This document shows, piece by piece, positions 8,192 to 16,417 of a stretch of 64,000 nucleotides of DNA. Position numbers and translations under genes: made by a program. The notes below the pieces were generated by a model that had not been told where the DNA came from, made no database searches, and saw only the letters and a program-made list of their open reading frames with translations. The DNA lies in the NCBI RefSeq assembly GCF_009928525.1, contig NZ_JAABOK010000002.1, positions 62,001 through 126,000 on the forward strand. The letters run 5' to 3'. Source of the stretch: Chitinophaga solisilvae (GTDB lineage: Bacteria > Bacteroidota > Bacteroidia > Chitinophagales > Chitinophagaceae). Numbering within the stretch: position 1 is the stretch's first letter; each line of letters begins with the position of its first letter.

Positions 8192-8468
8192 ACCACATCA
8201 GTGCCTCTTTGATATTGCGCTACGCGAATCCGGCTCCATTGCAAGCGCACTGGACCTGGCTGTACGTAACGGAATTAACCTGACAGATGACCTGCAGGGC
8301 GGTCAGCAACTGGAGGTACCCGCATTCGAAGATATCAATCAACGTATTACCGGTTACTACCGGGAACGAAATATCTATCCGGGTACTTTCATCACCAGGC
8401 AGATTAACGAACCACAGAAAGGTGGTATCGGATTCATGGGTATTGGCATTGACTTCAAGATCAGTTAA
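8175..8468 (+). CDS. LysM-domain tail protein (gpX-like)
   Basis: 97 residues from ATG 8175 (MAITVKPHQCLFDIALRESG). The longer ORF uses a TTG at 8163 inside the preceding gene and is less likely. The N-terminal 50 residues fit a LysM motif: CLFDIALRESGSIASALDLA, then NGINLTDDLQGGQQLEVP. In tail clusters such small LysM proteins form the collar linking tube, hub and wedges rather than binding cell wall. The second half is short and ends GIDFKIS. It is followed 2 bp later by the gpJ-like gene. Confidence 0.72.
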   Translation: MAITVKPHQCLFDIALRESGSIASALDLAVRNGINLTDDLQGGQQLEVPAFEDINQRITGYYRERNIYPGTFITRQINEPQKGGIGFMGIGIDFKIS

Positions 8469-8470
8469 TC

Positions 8471-9328
8471 ATGGCAAGAACAATAGAACAAATACAGTCG
8501 CTTATACTGGACAAGGTAAGCGTAACACCTGAACTACAGGCACTGAACAGTGTCAGCAAAACAGCTGTGTATCGTGTATTCATTTACGTGATAGCGGTAT
8601 GTCAGTGGTCGCTGGAACAGCTATTTGACCTGCATCGCCAGGAGGTGAATGACATTATCAGCAGGATGAAACCTCATAGCCTGAAATGGTATGCGGAGAA
8701 GGCAAAACAGTTTCAGTACGGATTTAATCTGCTGCCGGAAAGCGATACCTATGATAATACCAATGTGTCTCCGGACGTAATCGCAGCCAGCAGGATTATT
8801 CATTCCTGTGCTATCGTGGAACAGGTAGACAGCAGGCAGGAAGTAGCGCTGCGGGTAAAAGTAGCTACTAAAAAGGATAACGTGCTGGGGAAACTGGAGG
8901 AGATTCAGCGGCTGTCATTTATTGCCTACATGAATACCATCCGGGATGCAGGAGTAAGGCTGATAGTGAGCAGTACTGACCCGGATAGTCTCCGGATGAA
9001 GATAAACATCTACTACAACCCACTGGTATTGGGGAAGAATGGCTCCCGGCTGGATGGTACTGATTCGAATCCTGTAAGAAATGAAGTGAAAAAGTACCTG
9101 GAAGAATTGCCTTTTAACGGAGCACTGGTACTTGCCTATCTGATAGACCGTCTGCAACAGGTTGACGGCGTGGTAATACCCCAGATTGTAAGTGCAGATG
9201 CCCGGCAGGGAGGAGAACAGTATAAATCCTTCGATGTGATGTACCAGCCTGATGCCGGATACCTGCGCTTCTTTGATGAAGAACATGATCTTCTGGTGGA
9301 ATATATACCTCAAAGCAGTATCCTATGA
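8471..9328 (+). CDS. Baseplate wedge protein, gpJ/gp6-like
   Basis: 285 residues. The helical N-terminal region (SVSKTAVYRVFIYVIAVCQ, then LEQLFDLHRQEVNDIISRMK) is followed by a beta-rich core (GVRLIVSSTDPDSLRMKINI, YYNPLVLG) and a C-terminal part with YLEELPFNGALVLAYLIDRL. The last region resembles the baseplate J family, where such a segment builds the inner wedge trimer. It lies directly before a gpI-like gene and overlaps it by 4 bp, the P2/Mu J-I order. The function is inferred from these resemblances. Confidence 0.72.
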   Translation: MARTIEQIQSLILDKVSVTPELQALNSVSKTAVYRVFIYVIAVCQWSLEQLFDLHRQEVNDIISRMKPHSLKWYAEKAKQFQYGFNLLPESDTYDNTNVSPDVIAASRIIHSCAIVEQVDSRQEVALRVKVATKKDNVLGKLEEIQRLSFIAYMNTIRDAGVRLIVSSTDPDSLRMKINIYYNPLVLGKNGSRLDGTDSNPVRNEVKKYLEELPFNGALVLAYLIDRLQQVDGVVIPQIVSADARQGGEQYKSFDVMYQPDAGYLRFFDEEHDLLVEYIPQSSIL

Positions 9329-9810
9329 TGAAAATCTTCGATGTCGATTACAGAAGGCTGGTTGCACTGATGTTACCGCCGGTATTAAGAAAACCGGTAT
9401 TACAGGCCTGGCTCAATTCGATTGTATATGCGGTGCAGTTACTTTACAACGATTTCCGGGCTAACAGAAAGAATAACCTGTACCGGCTGAGTATTACTCC
9501 GCAGGTATGTTATCTGCAGAAAGCGTTGAATGACCGCTATGACTATGTAAGCCGCCGTATCCGCATAGGAGAAAATATTCTCCACGACCCGAAATATATT
9601 TTCCGCCGGGAAGCGCTTAAACCGCTTTATGTGGCCGGAAGAGCAGCCGGGCAACCTCCGTTCATTTATACGCGCAAGGAAACCACCGACATCAGCGTGG
9701 ACTTTCTGGTAATGCTTCCTGCCGGGCTGCGTTACACAGAAGATGAAATGCGCGCATTTATTAATAGCTATAAGCTAGCCAGTAAAGACTATAAAATTCA
9801 AATGACATGA
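9325..9810 (+). CDS. Tail protein I-like baseplate wedge component
   Basis: 161 residues, between the gpJ-like and fibre-like genes and overlapping both by 4 bp. The N-terminal part is helical (RRLVALMLPPVLRKPVLQAW, LLYNDFRANRKNNLYRLSIT) and the C-terminal part is beta-alpha (ISVDFLVMLPAGLRYTEDEM). The size and position match gpI, which joins baseplate to fibres. Sequence similarity to P2 gpI is not obvious by eye, so the name rests mainly on gene order. Confidence 0.6.
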   Translation: MMKIFDVDYRRLVALMLPPVLRKPVLQAWLNSIVYAVQLLYNDFRANRKNNLYRLSITPQVCYLQKALNDRYDYVSRRIRIGENILHDPKYIFRREALKPLYVAGRAAGQPPFIYTRKETTDISVDFLVMLPAGLRYTEDEMRAFINSYKLASKDYKIQMT

Positions 9811-10637
9811 GTAATAAAAGAGTGGATTTCAGCAACCTGGGCGGTTTTCCCCTTACCCAGGATGTGCTGGGATATATGCAGGCCTCCTATCGTGATGCTA
9901 TATCCGGACTGGCAGGTGTCTGCGGGGATAAAGTAATCGTATCAGGCATGGTGGAAAGCAACGGCACAGTAAGTGCCGGATGGATTATTCATAATGGGGA
10001 ACTGCTTCCTTTTCTGCCAGGTCCGAAACAAAGCACCTACATCATCATTGATGAGAACAGTGATGAACTGTTTGAAGATGGAACAGCGCATACGGTATAT
10101 TATACGCGTTATGCCAGGTTCGGCAGCGGCGGTGCACCTTATTCAGAACTGATCAGGCTGGATAGCATTGCCGCAATGAAGCAGGGTATCAGTACACTGA
10201 ATACTACGCTGACAAATCTGAATGCCACCCTGTTACAGCATACCGGCAATATTGCCAATCCGCATGCGGTTACCAAACAGCAGGTAGGACTGGGTAATCT
10301 GCCCAATGCCATCTCCAATGATCCTGCTCTTAATGATCCCAATGTACTGGCTACGACAAGGGCCACCAGTAACATGTTGAAGGTGGTACGTACCGGGAAT
10401 TTCAAGATAGGAGATGTCGGTGTTGATAACTACTATTATATCTCACTCAATCCGGTAATTAATGGTGATTACATGGTGGTGGGATCTCTTATAAGCCACG
10501 GTTGGAATTATAATGATGATAACGACGTCATATGGTCTGTCAAGGACCTGGCTCCTTATGTGTTTACATTACTTCTCAGGTCTGTATCTACCGACGTTCA
10601 GAGTATTTCATTTGACTACGCAATAATATTAAAATAA
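9807..10637 (+). CDS. Tail fibre-like protein 1
   Basis: 276 residues. The N-terminal domain (residues 1-110) is beta-rich and presumably binds the baseplate. A helix around IAAMKQGISTLNTTLTNLNA leads to the fibre motif NPHAVTKQQVGLGNLPNAIS (residues about 149-168), which is common in phage tail fibres. The C-terminal 80 residues are beta-rich and would form the tip. It follows the gpI-like gene as fibres do. A second, shorter protein with the same motif follows, separated by 1 bp. Host specificity would reside in the C-terminus. Confidence 0.72.
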   Translation: MSNKRVDFSNLGGFPLTQDVLGYMQASYRDAISGLAGVCGDKVIVSGMVESNGTVSAGWIIHNGELLPFLPGPKQSTYIIIDENSDELFEDGTAHTVYYTRYARFGSGGAPYSELIRLDSIAAMKQGISTLNTTLTNLNATLLQHTGNIANPHAVTKQQVGLGNLPNAISNDPALNDPNVLATTRATSNMLKVVRTGNFKIGDVGVDNYYYISLNPVINGDYMVVGSLISHGWNYNDDNDVIWSVKDLAPYVFTLLLRSVSTDVQSISFDYAIILK

Positions 10638-10638
10638 T

Positions 10639-11250
10639 ATGCCAATTCAGGAAAGAAATAAACTCAAAAGCTGGTTTGAAACAGGTGATTATCCTACACA
10701 ACAGCAGTTCTGGGATCTGATAGACAGTTTTTTTCATAAGCAGGAGGATACCATCACTATCAATAATGTGACCGGGCTCCGGGATTTGCTGAATGCAAAG
10801 GCGGATTACGAATTGTTGCAGGGGCATCTCGCGAATGAAGCTAATCCTCATAAGGTTACAAAAGCACAGATTGGGTTGGGAGAACTGCCCAATGCTATAT
10901 CCAGTTCCACCGACGAGAATAATACTCAGGTACTGGCCACCAGCGCAGCCATATATCAATTGAAGCGTATGATTAATGCAGGTGCTGTGGAGGAGTTAAC
11001 CTTTACTTCCAATAATAGTTACAGAATTATACTCGGAAGTATGCTGGAGAAAATTACGGTGGTGTCTCCGGTTGCGCAAACACTCAGCATAGGTACCACT
11101 GCCGGTGGAAAAGATCTGCTGTCTGATCTGCTCCTGGAAGCTAACGCAGGTAATGTTATACAATTAGACGTCTATGCAGCTCAGACAGATAAAATGATTT
11201 TTTTCAGTGGAATAACAGCCAATACCACCATCCGTTTTTACAAAAGATAG
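10639..11250 (+). CDS. Tail fibre-like protein 2
   Basis: 203 residues. The N-terminus (MPIQERNKLKSWFETGDYPT, QQFWDLIDSFFHKQEDTI) is a segment used by Bacteroidota fibre and surface proteins. It is followed by helical LLNAKADYELLQGHLANEA and the motif NPHKVTKAQIGLGELPNAIS, nearly the same as in the preceding gene. The C-terminus is a small beta domain ending TIRFYKR. It is probably a second fibre or tip component of the same particle. Its last bases precede the first of five secreted paralogs by 14 bp, so they are likely cotranscribed. Confidence 0.7.
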   Translation: MPIQERNKLKSWFETGDYPTQQQFWDLIDSFFHKQEDTITINNVTGLRDLLNAKADYELLQGHLANEANPHKVTKAQIGLGELPNAISSSTDENNTQVLATSAAIYQLKRMINAGAVEELTFTSNNSYRIILGSMLEKITVVSPVAQTLSIGTTAGGKDLLSDLLLEANAGNVIQLDVYAAQTDKMIFFSGITANTTIRFYKR

Positions 11251-11264
11251 TTAATATAACGTTT

Positions 11265-12221
11265 ATGAATAAACGATTATTACTGCTGATACTCGGCGGG
11301 GTGATACTGACATGCCGGTTGGCAGCGCAAAATATTATTGCTGCCAATCGTCTGCTGGTAAGGGATTCGGTGGCGTTGCGCGGATACTGGATCAGGGATG
11401 TTAATAATGACAGCCTGCTGGAACATGCCGGAGCACATACTATTTCTACAGACGGCGCCCTGAAGAAATATATTAAGCAAAAGACCAGCAAGACAGGCAA
11501 TAATGAGGAAGATATAACCGTGCTGCATGCTTTCCGAAGAAACACGACTAATCCTTACCTGACCGATCAGATAAACCTGAAAATTATCAGCGCAGACAGT
11601 ATTGTTACGCCGGTGACCCTGCGTACAGGCAGCGCGGATCTCTTTACAGCCAGTGGTAAAGCACCGTTCAGCATAACCGGTACCTACATTAACCGGGAAC
11701 GAGGTACAGTGATGGACCTGAATGTCATGTTCCTGCCAATGACCCTGATCGGCGTTGTGCCATACAATACGGCACAACGATTTGTTTATTACAGGGATAC
11801 ACTGCTGCTGAATGCTAAAGGCTACTACGGTACTATGAGTATTACCGCATCATGGAGAGACTCTGCCCAGATAGCGAAGAAAGACACGTTGGTGGCTATG
11901 AGTATTGAAATTGTTAATAATACTCCTGACTGGCTGGTAACTGTTTTTGCAAATATAGTGCCTCCCATGTCTGCCGTTAAGTTTAAGCAGCGGCTTAGCC
12001 TGATGCGTACCGGTAGTATGACAGAAACGATTAACCTGTTTCCGGTGGCCGGAATGTCAGATCATACTTATATGAATATGATGAACAACAACAATTGTCA
12101 GATCCGCATCTTTAAGAATGGAACAGAAACAGGAGGACCCGCCACCAGTCCGCCATCCTTAGTATTTGATACCACCTGGAAAGAGGTGAAAATAATTGTC
12201 AGCCATGCGCCAAATGATTAA
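11265..12221 (+). CDS. Secreted tail-cluster paralog 1 of 5
   Basis: 318 residues with a signal peptide (MNKRLLLLILGGVILTCRLA, then AQ). The mature N-terminus carries the shared motif: ANRLLVRDSVALRGYWIRDVN, then HTISTDGALKKYI. The TDGALKKYI part resembles segments preceding the tip in phage fibres. The middle has SADSIVTPVTL and APFSITGTYINRERGTV, and the end has IRIFKNG and TTWKEVKIIV. All five copies share these blocks, with variable sequence between. The function is unknown. A surface-exposed fibre-like, adhesin or receptor/decoy role is possible but not shown. Confidence 0.72.
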   Translation: MNKRLLLLILGGVILTCRLAAQNIIAANRLLVRDSVALRGYWIRDVNNDSLLEHAGAHTISTDGALKKYIKQKTSKTGNNEEDITVLHAFRRNTTNPYLTDQINLKIISADSIVTPVTLRTGSADLFTASGKAPFSITGTYINRERGTVMDLNVMFLPMTLIGVVPYNTAQRFVYYRDTLLLNAKGYYGTMSITASWRDSAQIAKKDTLVAMSIEIVNNTPDWLVTVFANIVPPMSAVKFKQRLSLMRTGSMTETINLFPVAGMSDHTYMNMMNNNNCQIRIFKNGTETGGPATSPPSLVFDTTWKEVKIIVSHAPND

Positions 12222-12225
12222 TAAT

Positions 12226-13194
12226 ATGAGGAAGATGAGTAAACAATTGCTGCTGCTGGCCGCATTATACCTGGTGAGTACCGGCTATGCGCCGGCACAG
12301 AATGTTATCACCGCAGGCCGCATCACCGTCAGGGACTCCCTGTTCCTGGGCAACCGCTGGATCAAAGCCGTAAACAACGAGAACGATATGCGCTATGCCT
12401 CTCCGCAAACCATTTCTACTGACGGCGCCCTGAAAAATTATCTCCGCACGGAGATCAGTAACGCAGCAGATAAGCCTGACAGGATTTCCCTGCTGCATAC
12501 GTTCCGCAGATATACCGCAAATCCATACCTGCAGGGAACCATTCACCTGACGGTAACCAGTGAAGACAGCATCGTTACTCCCATCACTTTACGTATGCAG
12601 GAAGCCAACCTGTTTAAACCCAAAGGCAGGCCGCCATTCAGCGTTGCAGGCAGCTATGTGAATAACACGCCGGGTACTGTGGTGGATATACTGATTAAGG
12701 ACGATCTGGGACAGCTGTCACAGCTGCAGCCTGCAAATTTTACACAGCGCTTTGCCCGGTACAAGGATACCATACAGCTGGATACCTACCTGCTGTATGG
12801 CGGATTCAGAATAGAAGCCTCCATGAGAGATGAACCGCCAGTACCCGCCAGCGATACATTGGTAACCCTCAGCATTGACATCATCAATGCAACGGAGCAC
12901 GACCTGGTGCAGACGGTCGATAATATCCTGCCACCACGATACGGCGTTGTGTACAAAAAGCAAATGGTATTACACCGCTCGGAACCGCTGCCATTCGCCA
13001 TGAGCAGGGTGCCCGTAGCCGTACTGCCCGACGGGCGTTTTGTGTACATGGGCAATAACGACCGCATCATGTACCAGGTCTTCAAAAATGGCGAAGAGTT
13101 TAAGTTTCAGTCCGGCTCAGACTGGCTTTACATAGACCTTGACCCTACCTGGAAGGAGCTTAAAATAATAGCTGTCTACGAACCGAATGATTAA
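12226..13194 (+). CDS. Secreted tail-cluster paralog 2 of 5
   Basis: About 322 residues. ATG 12226 was chosen, and ATG 12235 (MSKQLLLLAALYLVSTGYAP, then AQ) aligns even better with the other copies. A TTG at 12196 lies inside the preceding gene and is unlikely. The mature protein has AGRITVRDSLFLGNRWIKAV, the TISTDGALKNYL block, SEDSIVTPITL, PPFSVAGSYVNNTPGTV, and the C-terminal QVFKNGEE and TWKELKIIAVYEPND. It is the closest in layout to paralog 1, with which it shares RxxTxNPYL. Same strand, 4 bp after the previous stop. Confidence 0.72.
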   Translation: MRKMSKQLLLLAALYLVSTGYAPAQNVITAGRITVRDSLFLGNRWIKAVNNENDMRYASPQTISTDGALKNYLRTEISNAADKPDRISLLHTFRRYTANPYLQGTIHLTVTSEDSIVTPITLRMQEANLFKPKGRPPFSVAGSYVNNTPGTVVDILIKDDLGQLSQLQPANFTQRFARYKDTIQLDTYLLYGGFRIEASMRDEPPVPASDTLVTLSIDIINATEHDLVQTVDNILPPRYGVVYKKQMVLHRSEPLPFAMSRVPVAVLPDGRFVYMGNNDRIMYQVFKNGEEFKFQSGSDWLYIDLDPTWKELKIIAVYEPND

Positions 13195-13209
13195 TCCGAT
13201 AACATAACT

Positions 13210-14172
13210 ATGATGAATAAACGTTTTTTGTTAACCTGGATACTAAGCCTGCTACTGGTAATGGTTTGTTCCGCACAGAGCGTTGTTACGGCCAACCGGG
13301 TAACTGTCCGCGACTCCCTGTCCTTACGCGGTCGCTGGATCACAGGCATTAATAACGAAGGTGATCTCCGGAATGCATCAACGCATACGCTTTCAACGGA
13401 TGCAGCACTGAAACAGTATATAGATGACGCTGCCAGCGGAAAGAAAGAGAATCGTTTTTATATAAACTATTTTTTTGACCAGTTTGTATGGGGACCTCTT
13501 TTCCGGGATTCTCTTCAACTGGAAGTTATCAGCGCAGACAGTATAGTAACTTCTTTTACTATGCAGAACCGTACGGCAGACTGGTTGTATGCCTACGGAA
13601 AGCCGCCCTATACAATACGTGGCCGGTATATTGGTCATATACCCGGTGTAAATCTGTCTTGTGATATTAGTAATGCAGCTCGTATTCCTTACAGTGCCAT
13701 ATCAAGAACAGCCTATGTAAATGATACCCTGCAGCTTTTATATCCTGACCTCCGGTATGGGGTTGATATCTACTGTATGCTCAACGATTCGATAAACAAT
13801 CTGGGAGATGCGGATACATTAGTGAAATTAAATGTAGAACTGATAAATTATACAAGCAGAAATGCCTTCTCTCTGTTCTGGAATGATGTGCCACCCGGAA
13901 AATCTTTCGTATACACAATGCCGGTCCATATGTCCAGGGCAACTGGAATAGAGATGGATCCTTATTATTCTTTCCGGGGTTTATATGTGGCAGAAGATGG
14001 AGTGGCTATTAATATGTGGCATAACCGCCAGGTGAGAATAATGATTTTTAAGAACGGGGATAGTATTCCTGCCTGGGAGCATACTTCCGGTACGTCTGAG
14101 AGGCTGCCGCTGAAACTGGATACTACCTGGAAAGATATGCTGGTCGTTTTTTCCTATGTCCCCGTAGACTAA
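13210..14172 (+). CDS. Secreted tail-cluster paralog 3 of 5
   Basis: 320 residues with signal peptide MMNKRFLLTWILSLLLVMVC, then SAQ. Shared blocks are ANRVTVRDSLSLRGRWITGI, HTLSTDAALKQYIDDA, SADSIVTSFTM, PPYTIRGRYIGHIPGVN and the C-terminal RIMIFKNGD, TTWKDMLVVFSYVPVD. The region between residues 75 and 110 and the region before the C-terminal block differ strongly from the other copies, with conserved ends and variable interior. Function unknown, as for the other copies. Confidence 0.72.
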   Translation: MMNKRFLLTWILSLLLVMVCSAQSVVTANRVTVRDSLSLRGRWITGINNEGDLRNASTHTLSTDAALKQYIDDAASGKKENRFYINYFFDQFVWGPLFRDSLQLEVISADSIVTSFTMQNRTADWLYAYGKPPYTIRGRYIGHIPGVNLSCDISNAARIPYSAISRTAYVNDTLQLLYPDLRYGVDIYCMLNDSINNLGDADTLVKLNVELINYTSRNAFSLFWNDVPPGKSFVYTMPVHMSRATGIEMDPYYSFRGLYVAEDGVAINMWHNRQVRIMIFKNGDSIPAWEHTSGTSERLPLKLDTTWKDMLVVFSYVPVD

Positions 14173-14203
14173 TGCGTAAAATTTAATGATACTAACAATG
14201 AAT

Positions 14204-15184
14204 ATGAATAAACGATTTTTACTGCCCGGATTTTTACAATTGTTTCTAGTGTCATTTGCAATGGCACAGGGCACCGTGACCTCACATCGGCTGATCATCA
14301 GAGATTCCCTGCAGCTGGGCAACCGCTGGATAAGAGGTGTGAATAATGACGGCCGGCTGCTGCAGGCAAACGGAAATACCGTGTCAACGGATGCGGTGCT
14401 GAAGCAGTATGTAGATAAGGTAAGTGGTAGAAATATACCTGGTATTCACGTATTATGCCGGTTCGAAAATGCATCGCCCGGATACCGGGATTCCATAAAA
14501 TTTGAGATAGTCAGTAGTGAAGGCATTGTAACACCAGCAAAGATTTATCAGCAATCAGCTGATAAAATCTTTGCTGAAGGAAAGCCACCATTCAAGATCC
14601 GAGGACAGTATATCAATAATAAACCTGGAACAGTATTGGGTTACAGAATCAACAGCATCTATGAGCAGAATTTTGATGTAATATATAATCAGTTCAGCAG
14701 ACAAGCGTACCTGCATGATACCCTTCAGTTGTTAACGGAGAGTATATTGGGTAATATGAATATGTTTTTTAAGGTAGCAGATTCGTTATCCTCTATGAAT
14801 GATGCTGATACGCTGGTTGGCCTGCATATAACGTTGAAAAATATTACCGAAGAAAGCATTCTTGAAATATTGGGCAATAGAGTGCCTGCACAAACAACCT
14901 GTTCCTATTTTATGAGATTCCCTATGAGTAAAATAGGATATACAAATTTTGGCCCGTTTGACAGATGGAATATGACCAAGATGAAGAACGGAGGTATTAC
15001 CGGAATGGAAAGCAGAATAGGGACATTGCTCAGAACATATAAGAATGGTGAACCGCATCCTTATCCCTATGGCTCTGGCAGGAGAGTCTGGCCACCTGAT
15101 CTGTCTGTTGATCCCAGCTGGAAGGACCTGTATATCGAACTGGATTATATGCCTGAAGAAGAGGAGTCCAAACCTGCTGAATAA
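14204..15184 (+). CDS. Secreted tail-cluster paralog 4 of 5
   Basis: About 326 residues. ATG 14204 gives the signal peptide MNKRFLLPGFLQLFLVSFAM, then AQ, aligned with the other copies; ATGs at 14186 and 14198 are in the same frame. Shared blocks are RLIIRDSLQLGNRWIRGVNN, TVSTDAVLKQYVDKV, SSEGIVTPAKI, PPFKIRGQYINNKPGTV, RTYKNGE and PSWKDLYIELDYMPEE. It has an acidic tail EEEESKPAE absent from the others. Base composition is more AT-rich than in paralog 2, so the copies are not very recent duplicates. Confidence 0.72.
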   Translation: MNKRFLLPGFLQLFLVSFAMAQGTVTSHRLIIRDSLQLGNRWIRGVNNDGRLLQANGNTVSTDAVLKQYVDKVSGRNIPGIHVLCRFENASPGYRDSIKFEIVSSEGIVTPAKIYQQSADKIFAEGKPPFKIRGQYINNKPGTVLGYRINSIYEQNFDVIYNQFSRQAYLHDTLQLLTESILGNMNMFFKVADSLSSMNDADTLVGLHITLKNITEESILEILGNRVPAQTTCSYFMRFPMSKIGYTNFGPFDRWNMTKMKNGGITGMESRIGTLLRTYKNGEPHPYPYGSGRRVWPPDLSVDPSWKDLYIELDYMPEEEESKPAE

Positions 15185-15235
15185 GTATATAAAACATGTC
15201 TGCCAATCTGTAGCCTTCAATAATCAATATTAGCT

Positions 15236-16249
15236 ATGAAGAAATTTTTTTTACTTTCCGGCCTTTTATACGCATTGTTAATAACCCGTTCCTATGCGCA
15301 AAGTACCGTTAATGCCACACGGGTGACAGTCAGAGATTCTCTGCGGCTGAGCGATCGATGGATTAAAGCTGTTAATAATGATAATAGCCTGCACAACACA
15401 TCAACAAATACTATCGCTACTGATGCTTCCCTGAAATCATATATCGATACAAAATTTATCAACCTGCCCAGGCAGGAAGAGATTTTGGTGGAATCTATCT
15501 TCAACAACGGCTTTTGGGAAACCTATGATTTTAACCGCCGGGATTCCGTAAAGTTTAATATTATCAGTGCGGATAGCATCAGCACCCCTGTTACCCTGCA
15601 GCTATATGCAGGCAACCGAATCCTGGTGAAGGGAAAACCACCATTCAGTATAAGCAGTACTTATATTAACCGCACCCCGGGAACAGTATTGTTTTTTGAG
15701 TATACCAACTTCCCTTCTACCATTTTTACGGAACCCTCCTTTATGTCCTCTGGTTCTTCAGAGGATTTCAGACAGAATTCTGTAAGATATAACATTGGAG
15801 AAAGGGAGATCTACTTCGGCGATACCCTGAATGTACAGGCTGGTGGATTCAGACATGAGCTGGGGCTTATATTTGGACTCAGGGACTCGCTTGAACGGCC
15901 ACGGGACACCTTGATTAAACCTCATTTTGAGCTGGTCAATGAAACAGATGATTATACACTACACTTCCACGGGCAGGTCGTTCCTCCGCAGAAAAGCATC
16001 AGCTATTCCAATAAGATAGAAGTGCAGAGATCAGGAGCTGTTAATTCATACATAGGACGCAGAGGGCTGTTTTTACTGAAAGATGCAACTGCGGTATCTT
16101 TTGATAACCAACGCCCGGTAAAGCTGGCGGTTTATAAAAATGGGGTATATGTTACTAATATGGATAACAGCGATGAGTGGCCAGAATTCACCTACGACGC
16201 CACCCTGAAGGATTTACGCATCATCCTCTCCTACGCCTCACCGCAGTAG
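15236..16249 (+). CDS. Secreted tail-cluster paralog 5 of 5
   Basis: 337 residues with signal peptide MKKFFLLSGLLYALLITRSY, then AQ. Shared blocks are ATRVTVRDSLRLSDRWIKAV, NTIATDASLKSYIDTK, SADSISTPVTL, PPFSISSTYINRTPGTV, AVYKNGV and ATLKDLRIILSYASP. It has an insertion after the PGTV block (about residues 155-185, rich in Ser and Phe) and is the longest copy. It is the last gene before a strong terminator at 16289-16327, placing all five paralogs in the tail operon. Confidence 0.72.
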   Translation: MKKFFLLSGLLYALLITRSYAQSTVNATRVTVRDSLRLSDRWIKAVNNDNSLHNTSTNTIATDASLKSYIDTKFINLPRQEEILVESIFNNGFWETYDFNRRDSVKFNIISADSISTPVTLQLYAGNRILVKGKPPFSISSTYINRTPGTVLFFEYTNFPSTIFTEPSFMSSGSSEDFRQNSVRYNIGEREIYFGDTLNVQAGGFRHELGLIFGLRDSLERPRDTLIKPHFELVNETDDYTLHFHGQVVPPQKSISYSNKIEVQRSGAVNSYIGRRGLFLLKDATAVSFDNQRPVKLAVYKNGVYVTNMDNSDEWPEFTYDATLKDLRIILSYASPQ

Positions 16250-16288
16250 CCCCTAAAGAAGTTATCCACCGTTCTATGTTTAACTCAT

Positions 16289-16327
16289 CCATCCGCCTGT
16301 TCTATTTGCAGGCGGATGGATTTTTTT
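16289..16327 (+). terminator. Rho-independent terminator of the tail operon
   Basis: A perfect 11-bp stem (CCATCCGCCTG at 16289-16299 with CAGGCGGATGG at 16309-16319), a 9-nt loop and a following T-run. It lies 40 bp after paralog 5 and closes the + strand tail cluster. The opposite gene ends downstream at 16418. Confidence 0.85.
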
Positions 16328-16417
16328 GTAATGCTGAAATCATTTACAGTAAAGCGTTTGAGAGAAATAAGACATTTCGATTTATTCCTTCGGACGCCTG
16401 GTTTTTTCTCCCTTATA

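Noticed and set aside
1041..16249. Extracellular contractile injection system or type VI secretion
   Set aside because: No AAA+ ATPase, no TssB/C pair or PAAR-effector genes; the lysis genes and chaperone frameshift fit a phage-derived tail instead.
11265..16249. Diversity-generating retroelement acting on the five paralogs
   Set aside because: No reverse transcriptase, template repeat or adenine-biased variable region is seen; the copies differ throughout the variable parts.
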